Assembly: GCA_977017575.1 (NCBI GenBank)
Contig: CDRNVI010000076.1
Location: forward strand, 1-64,000
Direction of reading: 5' to 3'
Length of the DNA: 64,000 nt
Source of the DNA: Paramoeba atlantica
Lineage: Eukaryota > Discosea
The position numbers and the translations under genes are program-made. This document shows, one piece after another, positions 1 to 9,402 of the stretch (positions within the stretch are counted from its first letter, which is position 1; the number at the start of each line of letters is the position of its first letter). The notes under the pieces were generated by a model. That model was not told where the DNA came from, did no database searches, and saw nothing but the letters and a program-made list of their open reading frames with translations.

Positions 1-1689
1 AGTCCCGACGAATTTCTGCCCTATCAGCTTTTGACGGTAGTGTAGTGGACTACCGTGGCGATAACGGGTACGGGGAATTAGGGTTCGATTCCGGAGAGGG
101 AGCCTGAGAAACAGCTACCACTTCTACGGAGGGCAGCAGGCGCGTAAATTGCCCAATGCCAAATTGGTGAGGCAGCGAAGAGAAATAGCGTCCCCGCCTC
201 TTTGAGTGTGGGGTTCGCAATGGGTGGTACGTAAACCCACCAACGAGTAACAATTGGAGGACAAGTCTGGTGCCAGCACCCGCGGTAATTCCAGCTCCAA
301 TAGCGTATATTAACGTTGTTGCTGTTAAAGGGTTCGTAGTTGAATTCAGAGTGGTGAAAGTTTGCTGCCTCGGCAGCTCTTCCTCACCACTCTGTCCTAG
401 ACGGGGCCGGAGTCTGCGGAAGCGTCCCTTCAGTGGTGACGTGGAAGCGGTTGGCCGAAGAGGCTAACATCCCACATGCAACGCATGTCGAGACCGCCCG
501 TCGTTATCACTGTGAAGAAAACAGCGTGTTCAAAGCAGCCGCCTGCGGCTGGATGATAAAGCATGGAATGACAAAGCATCGACCACTGGGTCAGTCTTTT
601 GTCGGTTTTTACGACCCAACATGGGTAATCGGTTGGCGAAGTGTTAATTTCCGTCACCTTGTGTGATGGAAAGCTTCGTCGAACACGGGATCAATGGGGG
701 TTGTCGGGGGAAAACGTATCTGAGCGTGAGAGGTGAAATTCTTAGACCGCTCGGGGACGAACTTATGCGAAGGCATTTTCCAAGTATACCTTCATCAATC
801 AAGAACTAAAGTGTGGAGATCGAAGATGATTAGATACCATTGTAGTCCACGACTGCAAACGATGACGCCCATGGATCGGATAGCATTTTGCTCTGATGGG
901 ATCTTTTCGGCACTGCTCCCCCTTCAACGCGAAAGCTGAGGCTATGGTCTCATGGGGGAGTACGTTCGCAAGGCTGAAACTTAAAGAAATTGACGGAATG
1001 GCACCACCAGGCGTGGAGTGTGCGGTTTAATTTGACTCAACACGGGGAACCTTACCAGGACAGGACAACGGTAGGATTGACAGATTGAGAGTTCTTTCTT
1101 AATTCGTTTGACGGTGGTGCATGGCCGCTTTTGGTCGGTGAAGTGATTTGTTTGGTTGATTCCTTTAACGGACGAGACCCAATCCGCTTACTAGGGGCAC
1201 CATCTACCGAAAGGTAAACGGAAGCGAGGGGATTCGTCCCACTCGTCTTCCCAGATAGTGCATCCCCTTCTTCGCGGCATTCCGTGCGCCTTAGCACGGT
1301 GGCATTTTGGGCAACAGCAGGTCCGTGATGCTCCTAAATGTCCTGGGCGACACGCGCACTACAATGACAAAGTGAATGAGTGAAGCCTTTTTGGTCCTTC
1401 TTCGAAAGAAGTGGGGAAACTGAGAAAACTCTGTCGTGCTTGGGATCGAAGCTTGCAATTATTCTTCTTGAACGAGGAATGCCTAGTAGACGTGCTTCAT
1501 CAAAGCGCATTGACTACGTCCCTGCCATTTGTACACACCGCCCGTCGTTGTTACCGATGCCAGTTGGATAAAGGTTAACGGACTTGCGATCCCTTCGAGG
1601 ATTGTGGGAAAGTTAACCCATATTTAACTAGTAGAGGAAGCAAAAGTCGTAACAAGGTAGCTGTAGGTGAACCTGCAGCTGGATCATTT
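1..1689 (+). rRNA. 18S (SSU) rRNA, U1, 5' truncated by window edge
   Basis: Small-subunit rRNA of the cytoplasmic ribosome, missing its first ~336 nt. The universal 530-loop sequence (GTGCCAGCACCCGCGGTAA) starts at 270, ATTAGATACC lies near 829, and the decoding-site sequence GTACACACCGCCCGTCG is at 1531-1547. The 3' end CTGCAGCTGGATCATTT closes the gene at 1689. GGCCGCTTTTGGTCGG near 1123 and the 3' terminus are the form I know from kinetoplastids, where most eukaryotes have GGCCGTTCTTAGTTGG and GCGGAAGGATCATT. The 3' end is placed by analogy and could be off by a few nt. Confidence 0.98.
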
Positions 1690-1942
1690 CGAAAGTTTTC
1701 GAACCTTGAACAACAGGCACACCGTACGGTGCGTCCTAACACAGCCCTCCCGAGTGCTCGTTTGCGCTCGGGGAAGGGAAACCGTCTGTTCCAAACCCCG
1801 TTCGCGGGGTTTGGGGGGACTCTTTTTTTGTTCCTCCTCGTCGACGGCGCAAGCCGTAGACGGCTCAAGGGGGTTTACTCGGCCCGGTGCTACGCGTGGG
1901 GGGGAAACCCCCCACGCGCCCGGATGAAACCGAGTCATGTAT
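1690..1942 (+). other. ITS1, U1
   Basis: Transcribed spacer of about 253 bp between the 18S end and the 5.8S start. It holds several GC-rich hairpins: GAAAGTTTTC-type pairing right after the 18S, AACCCCG/CGGGGTT near 1795-1811, GACGGC/GCCGTAGACGG near 1842-1862, and a strong GCGTGGGGGG/CCCCCCACGC stem near 1894-1917. No gene is present. The boundaries depend on the rRNA ends and are approximate. Confidence 0.9.
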
Positions 1943-2102
1943 AACTTATGACGGTGGATGTCTTGGCTTCCCAATCGATGAAGGACGCGGCAATATGCGA
2001 TAATTCGTACGCATTGCAGAATCAAGCGTAGTACTAAACCTTTGAACGCAACATGTGTGCTGGGTCTCGCACTCAAGCACGTCCACAGTTCAGTGCCGAT
2101 AA
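1943..2102 (+). rRNA. 5.8S rRNA, U1
   Basis: Large-subunit 5.8S rRNA, about 160 nt. The conserved blocks GGATGTCTTGGCTTCC, CGATGAAGGACGC, GCATTGCAGAATC and TTTGAACGCAAC appear in order, as in eukaryotic 5.8S. The 3' part CCACAGTTCAG (2083-2093) can pair with CTGAGCTGTGG (2178-2188) at the 28S start, the expected 5.8S-28S helix. The ends are inferred from this helix and from trypanosomatid 5.8S length (~170 nt), with a few nt of uncertainty. Confidence 0.96.
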
Positions 2103-2171
2103 CCTTGCTGGGGAACGACACGTGCCCTGAAATCGAATTCCGTTGGTGTCTCACACCAAAGAAACCATTTT
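2103..2171 (+). other. ITS2, U1, very short
   Basis: Only about 70 nt separate the 5.8S from the 28S, bounded by the two strands of the 5.8S-28S pairing helix. It contains one clear hairpin (TTGGTGTC/CACACCAA near 2144-2159). Most eukaryotic ITS2 regions are 150 nt or more, so this one is unusually compact. Confidence 0.85.
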
Positions 2172-3583
2172 CAAGGCCTGAGCTGTGGTCGACCACCCGC
2201 TGAACTTAAGCATATCATTAAGCGGAGGAAAAGAAAACAACTGTGATTCCCCTAGTAGCGGCGAGCGAAGAGGGATTAGCCCAATCCGAATCGGATCACA
2301 TCCGAATTGTGGGGTAAGAGGTCTCAGGAAAGCCTGGACACTCGGACAAGTCTTCCTGGAACGGAGCGCCATAGAGGGTGAGAGCCCCTTGATCCGAGTC
2401 CTCCTCAGGCGGGATTAACTTGAGACTTGCGGAGTAGTACTGCTTGGGAATGCAGTGCGAAGGGCAGGTATACCTCTGCCAAGGCTAAATATCTTGGGAA
2501 GACCGATAGCATACAAGTAGCGTGAGCGAAAGATGAAAAGCACTTTGGAGAGAGAGTGAAATAGCACCTGAAGCCGTCATAAGATAAGGGATGTACCACT
2601 ATCCAAGACGTGTGTAGGGCACCTCGGGGGCAACCCCGGGGTGTCTTCCGCACACGTCATGTCTGTCGCTGTTCCCACGCCGAGCAAGGGGGTTGGTGTG
2701 ATTTCGCACCTTCGTCACTTTTGTACTCGAGCGTGTGGTTGGGACAGTCTTACCCTTCGGGAGGGATGAAACGGTGGAGATCTCGGCTGCGGCTCCGTCC
2801 TGGGTTTGGAGCGTCTCCCGCCCTCGGGTGGGGGCCTCCGGCTCGGATGGGGTTCGCGGCAGGAGCTCCCGTGTTCGCTCTCCACAGACAGACTTTGAGA
2901 TGGCCATAGGCCACGATGGGGTTCATCCGCCCGTCTTGAAACACGGACCAAGGAGTCTAACAAGTATGCGAGTCATATACTGGAAAGGTATAAGGCGTAC
3001 TGAAAGGGAAGCGCGTATGTCCGCGTGAGGTGTCAACCCGTTGTGCGGGGTTATGCCCCGCACCCGGGTGCAACACCGGCCGAGACTTGGCCATGGGCCG
3101 GGTTTTTGAGCCTGAGCATACATGTTGGGACCCGAAAGGTGGTGATCTATGCCTGAACAGGACGAAGCCGAGGGAAACCTGGGTGGAGGTCCGTAGCGAT
3201 GTTGACGTGCAAATCACTCGTTGGATTTGGGTATAGGGGCGAAAGACTCATCGAACCACCTAGTAGCTGGTTCACCCCGAAGTTTCCCTCAGGATAGCTG
3301 GTGACAGTAAAGCAGTCGTGTGCGGTAAAGCAAATGATTAGAGGCATTGGCTTCAATTTGATGTCGACCTATTCTCAAACTTTAAACGTGCACAGCATTT
3401 GGCTTGCTTTCATGAAGCCAAAGGTAATGGATGATGTCACCAAGTGGGCCTCTTTCGGTAAGCGGAACAGGCGATGCGGAATGCTCCGCAAGGGAACTTA
3501 AGGCGCCTAAGTGCGGGCTCATAGATACCATGAAGGGTGTTCGTTGATCTAGACAGCAGGACGGTGGCCATGGAAGTCGGAAT

Positions 3584-3617
<34 letters not shown>

Positions 3618-4711
3618 TCAACCAGCCCCGAAAATGGATGGCGCTCAAGCCCGCCGCCGACAGTTCCCCGGAACTGTAACTGTGGGAGGGCACAAGAAAC
3701 ACAGTTCCGTGTAGGGGTGCGTGGAGGCAAAGCTGCGAAGCCTTTGGCGTGAGCCTGGGTGGAGCTGCCTCTAGTGCAGATCTTGGTTGTAGTAGCGAAT
3801 ATTCAACTGCGGAAATTCCGCGATATATCGTTGAAGGCTGAAGTGGGGAAGGGTTTCGTGTCAACGGCGATCGGACACGAGTCACTCGGTACTAAAGCCA
3901 ACGTTGGACCGCACTTGTGGAACGGGGTGATGGCCGCCCGGGCGCCGCGTTCGCTCACCTCGTGTGGGCGGGCGTCGATGCCTGGGAACTCTACGGCTCC
4001 ACCCAGTTGGCTGAAAGTAAAGCGGGCTTAACATTCCCGCAGCTGACCATGGGAATTTGAGGCGGTAACGCTTTTGAGACGATGCTGGTGACAGTGTGGG
4101 ACGGGCCCGGAAGAGTTCTCTTTTCTTTTGAATGGACTTCCCCCTCCGTTGAGTTCGCGTCGTGCGGTGACGCGGAAGGGGATCCAGCAAAGCCATGCAT
4201 TTGTGCGTGGTAGGGAAACCGTCTCACGCTTCAGAAAAAGCCAGCGGGGTCCTATTTCCTGATGGCAGGCCGTACCCATATCCGCATCCGGTCCCCAAGC
4301 TTAGAAAGCTCTAGCCAATAGAACAAGGTAGTCTAAGGGAAGTCGGCAAATTAGATGCGTATGCTCGCGAGAAGCATTGGCTCTGAAGGCAAAGCTGTTG
4401 GGAGCCGGCAAGTCCCTGGGCTCAAGGTCCTGGCTGACGTGCCCGCGTCGCGTGCTCCGCCCGCCTTGCGTGGGTGGGGCGTGTGTGCTGCGGTGTCACG
4501 CTTGACGGGGCCTCCAGGGACTACGCCGACCCTTCGGGGACGGTGCAGCCGGGCAAACTCTCACAGCGCTGAATTGCTGTTTCAGAACTGCTTACCAAGG
4601 GGAATCCAACTGTATAATTAAAACACAGGCTTGCGACGCAGCCAAGTGCTGTATGACGCAAGCTGATTTCTGCCCAGTGCTCTGAATGTCAATGTGACGA
4701 GATTCACCTAC

Positions 4712-4768
<57 letters not shown>

Positions 4769-5513
4769 TTCTAATTAGAGACGCGCATGAATGGATTAAT
4801 GAGATTCCCACTGTCCCTAGCTACCATCTAGCGAACCAACTGCGTCAAGGGAACGGTCTTGAATGATTAAGCGGGGAAAGAAGACCCTGTTGAGTTTGAC
4901 TCCAGTCTCAGTTTGCCGGGCGACATAGGAGGTGTAGTCATAGGTGGGAGGTGCTCGAAAGGGTGCCGGTTCTGAAAAACCACTTCTTTTATCGTTGCTC
5001 GGCAAATCCAATGATAAGGCAAAGGGAGTTATGTCTTAAGGGGCTTCACGGCTCCCAGGGCATTCGTGCACCGTCCGAGTCCTACGGGAAATTCAACGGT
5101 GCCAACTCACCTGTTGTAGCTCTAAACCCAGGTGCGGATGTACCAGGGTGAGCCTATGTTTGGAGACAAGACTGAGATGGGGAGTTTGGCTGGGGCGGCA
5201 TATCTGCTAAACGACAACGCAGGTGTCCTAAGGCGAGCTCAGTGAGGACAGAAACCTCACGTGGCGCACAAGGGCAAAAGCTCGCTTGATCTTAGACTTT
5301 CAGTACGAGTCTAGAATGTGAAAGCATGGCCAGCGATCCTTTGAGCACGTACATTCAGGTATAATGCCAGAGGTGTCATAAAAATTACCACAGGGATAAC
5401 TGGCTTGTGGCAGCCAAGCGTTCCTAGCGACGTTGCCGTTTGATCCTTCGATGTCGGCTCTTCCTAGCCTTGCGCCGCAGTTGACGCAAAGGGTCGGATT
5501 GTTCACCCGGATG

Positions 5514-5557
<44 letters not shown>

Positions 5558-5865
5558 TTACCCTACTTAATCAAACATTTCGGCAGGTTTGCCGAGGGAA
5601 ATACGAAGTAGTACGAGAGGAACTTTCGTTTCGCCTCCCTAGCAACAGCGGCCCTTTGAAAAGAGGCGCCGCAAGACCACCAGGCGATGATTAACAGCTG
5701 AACGCCTCTTAAGCTGGAAATCAATCCCGAAGCAAACTTGGGCCTTCTAGGCCACTTGGGCGCAAAACGCGAGCGCGAAAACCATAATTACTCAAGTAAT
5801 ACGCGCGGTAGTAACCCTACCCCTATGAAAGAGCGGAGCGTCCAATCACACCCGGAACAGACGAT
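2172..5865 (+). rRNA. 28S (LSU) rRNA, U1
   Basis: Large-subunit rRNA of about 3.7 kb, carrying the peptidyl-transferase centre of the ribosome. It starts with the 5.8S-pairing strand (2178-2188), then ACCCGCTGAACTTAAGCATA (2194). The sequence is recognisable LSU throughout: GTTGGGACCCGAAAGGTGG near 3123, CACCTGCCGAATCAACCAGC near 3608, TGCAGATCTTGG near 3775, ACTCTCTTAAGGTAGCCAAA near 4740, ACCACAGGGATAACTGG near 5387, and the sarcin-ricin loop AGTACGAGAGGAAC at 5610-5623. Variable GC-rich expansion segments lie near 2600-2890, 3035-3105, 3640-3740, 3915-4000 and 4435-4545. Trypanosomatid LSU is split by internal spacers into several RNAs. I see no comparable non-LSU insert here, but RNA processing cannot be read from DNA. 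The 3' end is placed by rough analogy with yeast and may be off by tens of nt. Confidence 0.95.
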
Positions 5866-5866
5866 T

Positions 5867-6890
5867 CCTTATGCACGACCTGGTGTAAGTGTTGGAGGAA
5901 CCTCGGTTCCGACTCACTGAGCCCGTGTACGTGCCCATAGGTGCAATTTTGCAATTCAATCTACCTAACAAGGAGTAGGTAACAAGGCCTAACTTAGGCA
6001 ACAACAAGGCAATAGTCTTGACACACACACTCAGATCCCTGCATGGGATCTCACAAACGTGCATTCCATATAAACAACCACAGGGGTGGTCAATAAAAAA
6101 GGACCCCACATTCTCGTCACCAACATCCACGGTGAGTCCTGCACAACCCTCTCTCTTCAAGCTTACACAGCTTCCTCACTATATAAATGAAACAGATGTA
6201 GAGCACATAGCAGGTGTGCTATGTGTGATCATGTGTTGATACACTCTCACTCCACGGTCAAGTCTCAACAACCTCATGGTTGGGTCAGACACCCACTCAC
6301 ACGACAACAAAGTCCTTATGCACGACCTGGTGTAAGTGTTGGAGGAACCTCGGTTCCGACTCACTGAGCCCGTGTACGTGCCCATAGGTGCAATTTTGCA
6401 ATTCAATCTACCTAACAAGGAGTAAACAAAGATAACACAAAGGTGTTATGCCTTGATCACAGAGACAAAACCGTCTCGATCACAAAGACTCCGCATTACA
6501 GTGTGGGGTTCTCAGGAACGTGCTTCTCATGTGCACAAGAATGTATGTGTTCCACATGCACGAGAGGTACATAAAGCGCTTCATGGTAGTCTCATGGTTG
6601 GGTCAGACACCCACTCACACGACAACAAAGTCTTTATGCACGACCTGGTGTAAGTGTTGGAGGAACCTCGGTTCCGACTCACTGAGCCCGTGTACGTGCC
6701 CATAGGTGCAATTCAATCTACGTAACAAGGAGTAAACAAAGATATGGGAGTAAACAAAGGCCATGCCTTGATCACAAAGACGCTCCGCATTACGGCGTGG
6801 GGATCTCAGGAACGTGCTTCTCATGTGCACAAGAACATGTGTGAATCAACACACTACCTTCTTACTTAACCTCTTTTACACACAGCTTGG
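5867..6890 (+). repeat. 3' spacer repeats and hairpin cluster, U1
   Basis: A ~110-bp segment beginning (C/T)TTATGCACGACCTGG occurs at 5867-5977, 6314-6424 and 6632-6734; the third lacks 8 bp. Each carries the perfect hairpin GGAACC-TC-GGTTCC inside a longer AGTG/CACT stem. A degraded fourth trace lies near 6955-6995. From 6273 the second and third copies belong to a 318-bp duplication (6273 and 6591 start alike). Other perfect hairpins are AGATCCC/GGGATCT (6033-6051, 5-nt loop), CACATAGCA/TGCTATGTG (6204-6225, GGTG loop), ATAACAC/GTGTTAT (6432-6449) and GAGAC/GTCTC (6462-6477). Directly behind the 28S, these are candidates for pre-rRNA 3' processing or polymerase I termination; that role is inference. 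Confidence 0.85.
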
Positions 6891-7759
6891 GTCTTACGGC
6901 ATACACAAGAGTAGGTGCATACGACGCATAAAACAAAAAAATCAGAATGATCTAGTTGAAAGAACCTCCGTTCCGACTCACTGTACTACCACTTTGTTCC
7001 ACAGATCGCTCTGTTTTTAACCGGATGGGAGTGGCTTAGTATGATTGAAATGGATTGAATGCGTAACGACGCCTCCAATCCCTCCACGGAGGCACGGCAT
7101 CCACACCGCAGTGAGGATGATGCGTGCGCAAGAGTTAGTACTGTCTGAGAATAAAAAAATCAACAAGGTACAGAAACTGTATCTCTATCGTTACCGTGTA
7201 CATGCCTCTAAGTGCAATTTCGCAAATCAACGAAAACAAATGATCCTTCACAGGGCAGACATACTCATGACTCTGCTTTCAAGGCACTGCAGTCATGAGC
7301 TGCAGTCATTTTGGGGGCGAGGTTGTCCAGTGATTGACTGCTCGTTACACTCGCTTAGCGATGAATTCCGATCCTTCATCCCTTCGTCAAAGTCATCCCA
7401 CTTCCGATTTACGTCATCTATCTTCCCGGAATACGGGAAATTCGTTTTTGAGTGGGAATGTTCTATGAGAGAGAAAGCACTGAGTATGGAGAGGAAAGCT
7501 AGTGAACAAGAGAGCCAAACTACAAATTTTATAAGTAGTGCACGTGAATTTGTTCCGTACATCGATAAGTAGCGTACCTGGATAAGTAGCGTGCTTGGGG
7601 GCACAGATGGGCGTTGTAGTAGTTTGGATGAGTACTCATCGAAACGACCTCTGCACATGGTACTTTGGATGAGTACTTTTCACTATATTACCAACGTCTG
7701 ACTCTGTAAGGCTAAACTGTGAACGTAGCCCTGGGACACGTGTGCTTCTCTCTAGATTC

Positions 7760-7948
7760 GTGGGAAGCAATTTGCGAAGCCCAACTACTTGATAACAAAT
7801 TTTAGTACCCATTTTGGCCGCGCGGGGGCCCCCGCGTGAGCGGGGGTGCGCGCGGCCGCGAAACGGCGAGGGACCGCGTGAGCGGGCCTGAGCCGCACCC
7901 CGCGTAGGATTCCCCTGTGCGTCGTTAGTGGGAAGCAATTTGCGAAGC
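7760..7948. repeat. GC-rich GTGA-loop hairpins between direct repeats, U1
   Basis: Direct repeats of GTGGGAAGCAATTTGCGAAG lie at 7760-7780 and 7928-7948. Between them is a GC-rich block (7816-7904). Hairpin 1 has outer stem GGCCGCGCG/CGCGCGGCC (7816-7824/7849-7857) and inner stem CCCCCGC/GCGGGGG closed by GTGA (7829-7846). Hairpin 2 is GGACCGC/GCGGGCC with the same GTGA loop (7871-7888) and one mismatch. GTGA fits the GNRA tetraloop pattern, which suggests folding as RNA. Confidence 0.8.
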
Positions 7949-8140
7949 TCACCGAATTTCGTAGTTTTCTCTACGCAGGCGTTGTCAACGTATGTAGTGA
8001 AGTGTAGGATACTGAACGCACGGAAAATGAAAATCAAAAAAAATTCTTGGGTGTTCCACAAAAGTCCTTGACTTATGCAAAAGTCCTTGACTTCCACCGG
8101 CGCTGAGAACCTATGTCTGCCACTTCCGCAGGATTGTGTA

Positions 8141-8156
8141 TTTTTGTACTATATTG
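8141..8156 (+). other. Spliced-leader 3'-end-like 16-mer, U1
   Basis: TTTTTGTACTATATTG differs at one base from the 3' end of the kinetoplastid spliced leader as I remember it (TTTCTGTACTATATTG). The upstream 23 nt do not match a spliced leader, and the next bases are CA rather than the GT splice donor. It is therefore not an intact spliced-leader RNA gene. The same 16-mer occurs at 19354, 30288, 41222, 52148 and 63074. It may be chance or a fragment. Confidence 0.3.
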
Positions 8157-8233
8157 CATCACCTATAACCTGGCAACAATTTACGTGATTGCTGACTACG
8201 GAAGAAAGTACTCATGAGATGCGCCACGGAAGA

Positions 8234-8540
8234 AAGTACTCATCCAAAGTACCATGTGCAGAGGTCGTTTCAATGAGTACTCATCCAAACTACCGTGTGA
8301 AGAGGTCGTTTCGATGAGTACTCATCCAAACTACCATGTGAGGAGGTCGTTTCGATGAGTACTCATCCAAACTACCATGTGAAGAGGTCGTTTCGATGAG
8401 TACTCATCCAAACTACAATGTGAAGAGGTCGTTTCGATGAGTACTCATCCAAACTACCATGTGAAGAGGTCGTTTCAATGAGTACTCATCCAAACTACCA
8501 TGTGAAGAGGTCATTTCGATGAGTACTCATCCAAACTACC
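8234..8540 (+). repeat. 41-bp tandem repeat array, 7.5 copies, U1
   Basis: Tandem 41-bp units combine the palindrome GATGAGTACTCATC, CAAACTACCATGTG and AAGAGGTCGTTTC. U1 has seven full units and a final partial one, two fewer than the other units. Single-base variants mark individual copies. Repeats of this kind in rDNA spacers often act as enhancers, origins or fork barriers; none of these roles is shown here. Confidence 0.95.
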
Positions 8541-8687
8541 ACTACAACGCGATTTATGGTAGTTTGGATGAGTACTTCCATTTTCGTCGGAGGCCGGTGA
8601 TAGTAGTTTGGATGAGTACTCATCGAAACTACCACAACCCCCCCTAGGAAGTAATGGTAGTTTGGATGAGTACTCATCGGAACTACC
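8541..8687. repeat. Palindrome cluster, U1
   Basis: Three copies of GGTAGTTTGGATGAGT lie at 8558, 8602 and 8656, in the orientation opposite to the 41-bp array. The second (8603-8632) and third (8656-8687) run on into their near-perfect reverse complements, giving 30-32 bp palindromes able to form cruciforms. The first is only a half. The array end and the first copy also form ACTACC/GGTAGT around CGCGATTT. Confidence 0.85.
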
Positions 8688-8718
8688 ACAATCCCCACAG
8701 ATGCATCGAGCTCCCTCT

Positions 8719-9402
8719 GAAAAAGTGGCCACCTGGCCACCCTATGAAAAAGTGGCCACCTGGCCCCGCTTTGAAAAAGTGGCCACCTGGCCACCCTATG
8801 CGTAACTCGCCACCTGGCCACCCTATGAAAAAGTGGCCAGCTAGCCCCGCTTTGAAAACGTGGCCACCTGCCCACCCTATGAAAAAGTGGCCACCTGGAC
8901 ACCCTCTGGAAAAGTGGCCACCTGGCCACCCTATGAAAAAGGGGCCACCTGGCCACCCTCTGGAAAAGTGGCCACCTGGCCACCCTATGAAAAAGGGGCC
9001 ACCTGGCCACCCTCTGGAAAAGTGGCCACCTGGCCACCCTATGAAAAAGGGGCCACCTGGCCACCCTCTGGAAAAGTGGCCACCTGGCCACCCTATGAAA
9101 AAGGGGCCACCTGGCCACCCTATGGAAAAGTGGCCACCTGGCCACCCTATGAAAAAGTGGCCAGCTAGCCCCGCTTTGAAAAAGTGGCCACCTGGCCACC
9201 CTATGAAAAAGTGGCCAGCTAGCCCCGCTTTGAAAAAGTGGCCACCTGGCCACCCTATGAAAAAGTGGCCACCTGGCCACCCTATGAAAAAGTGGCCACC
9301 TGGCCACCCCATAAAAAAGTGGCCACCTGGCCACCCCATAAAAAAGTGGCCACCTGGCCGCCCTATGAAGAAGTGGCCACCTGGCCACCCTATGAAAAAG
9401 TG
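8719..9402. repeat. 27-bp tandem repeat array, ~25 copies, U1
   Basis: The consensus is GAAAAAGTGGCCACC followed by TGGCCACCCTAT. The core contains TGGCCACC twice in tandem. Variants include CCGCTTT ends, CAGCTAGCC, and a 54-bp dimer (CTCTGGAAAAG unit + GGGGCC unit) repeated four times at about 8902-9117. This is the longest version in the window. Because 27 is a multiple of 3, spurious open frames run through it on both strands. Confidence 0.96.

Larger units (their letters stand above)
7618..8293. repeat. Segment bounded by 60-bp inverted repeats, U1
   Basis: The left arm 7618-7678 and right arm 8234-8293 are reverse complements over about 60 bp with one difference. The right arm is also the start of the 41-bp tandem array. 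The ~555-bp interior holds the GC-rich hairpin block, a 19-bp tandem duplication containing AAAAGTCCTTGACTT (8059-8093), and a short match to a spliced-leader 3' end. The layout recalls a non-autonomous inverted-repeat element, but no target-site duplication or transposase was recognised. An inverted duplication of the array start explains it equally well. Confidence 0.8.

Noticed and set aside
1575-5151. Many 60-170 codon open frames inside 18S, ITS and 28S
   Set aside because: They lie within rRNA genes on both strands. The underlying sequence is plainly structural RNA.
5812-5826. GTAACCCTACCCC resembling telomeric repeats
   Set aside because: A single, imperfect occurrence inside the 28S 3' region, not a tandem telomere repeat.
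7045-7572. 175-codon open frame in the spacer, present in all six units
   Set aside because: Conservation only reflects homogenised rDNA. The one change between units (CGG to CCG, R to P at codon 15) is an amino-acid change, no domain is recognisable, and an overlapping 121-codon frame is open on the other strand.
7636-8097. 153-codon frame on the minus strand across the GC-rich hairpins
   Set aside because: It crosses both copies of the direct repeat and the hairpins, its changes between units alter amino acids, and it has no recognisable domain.
8234-8540. Regular 41-bp repeats with palindromic core as a CRISPR array
   Set aside because: There are no unique spacers between repeats, no cas genes, and the context is eukaryotic rDNA.
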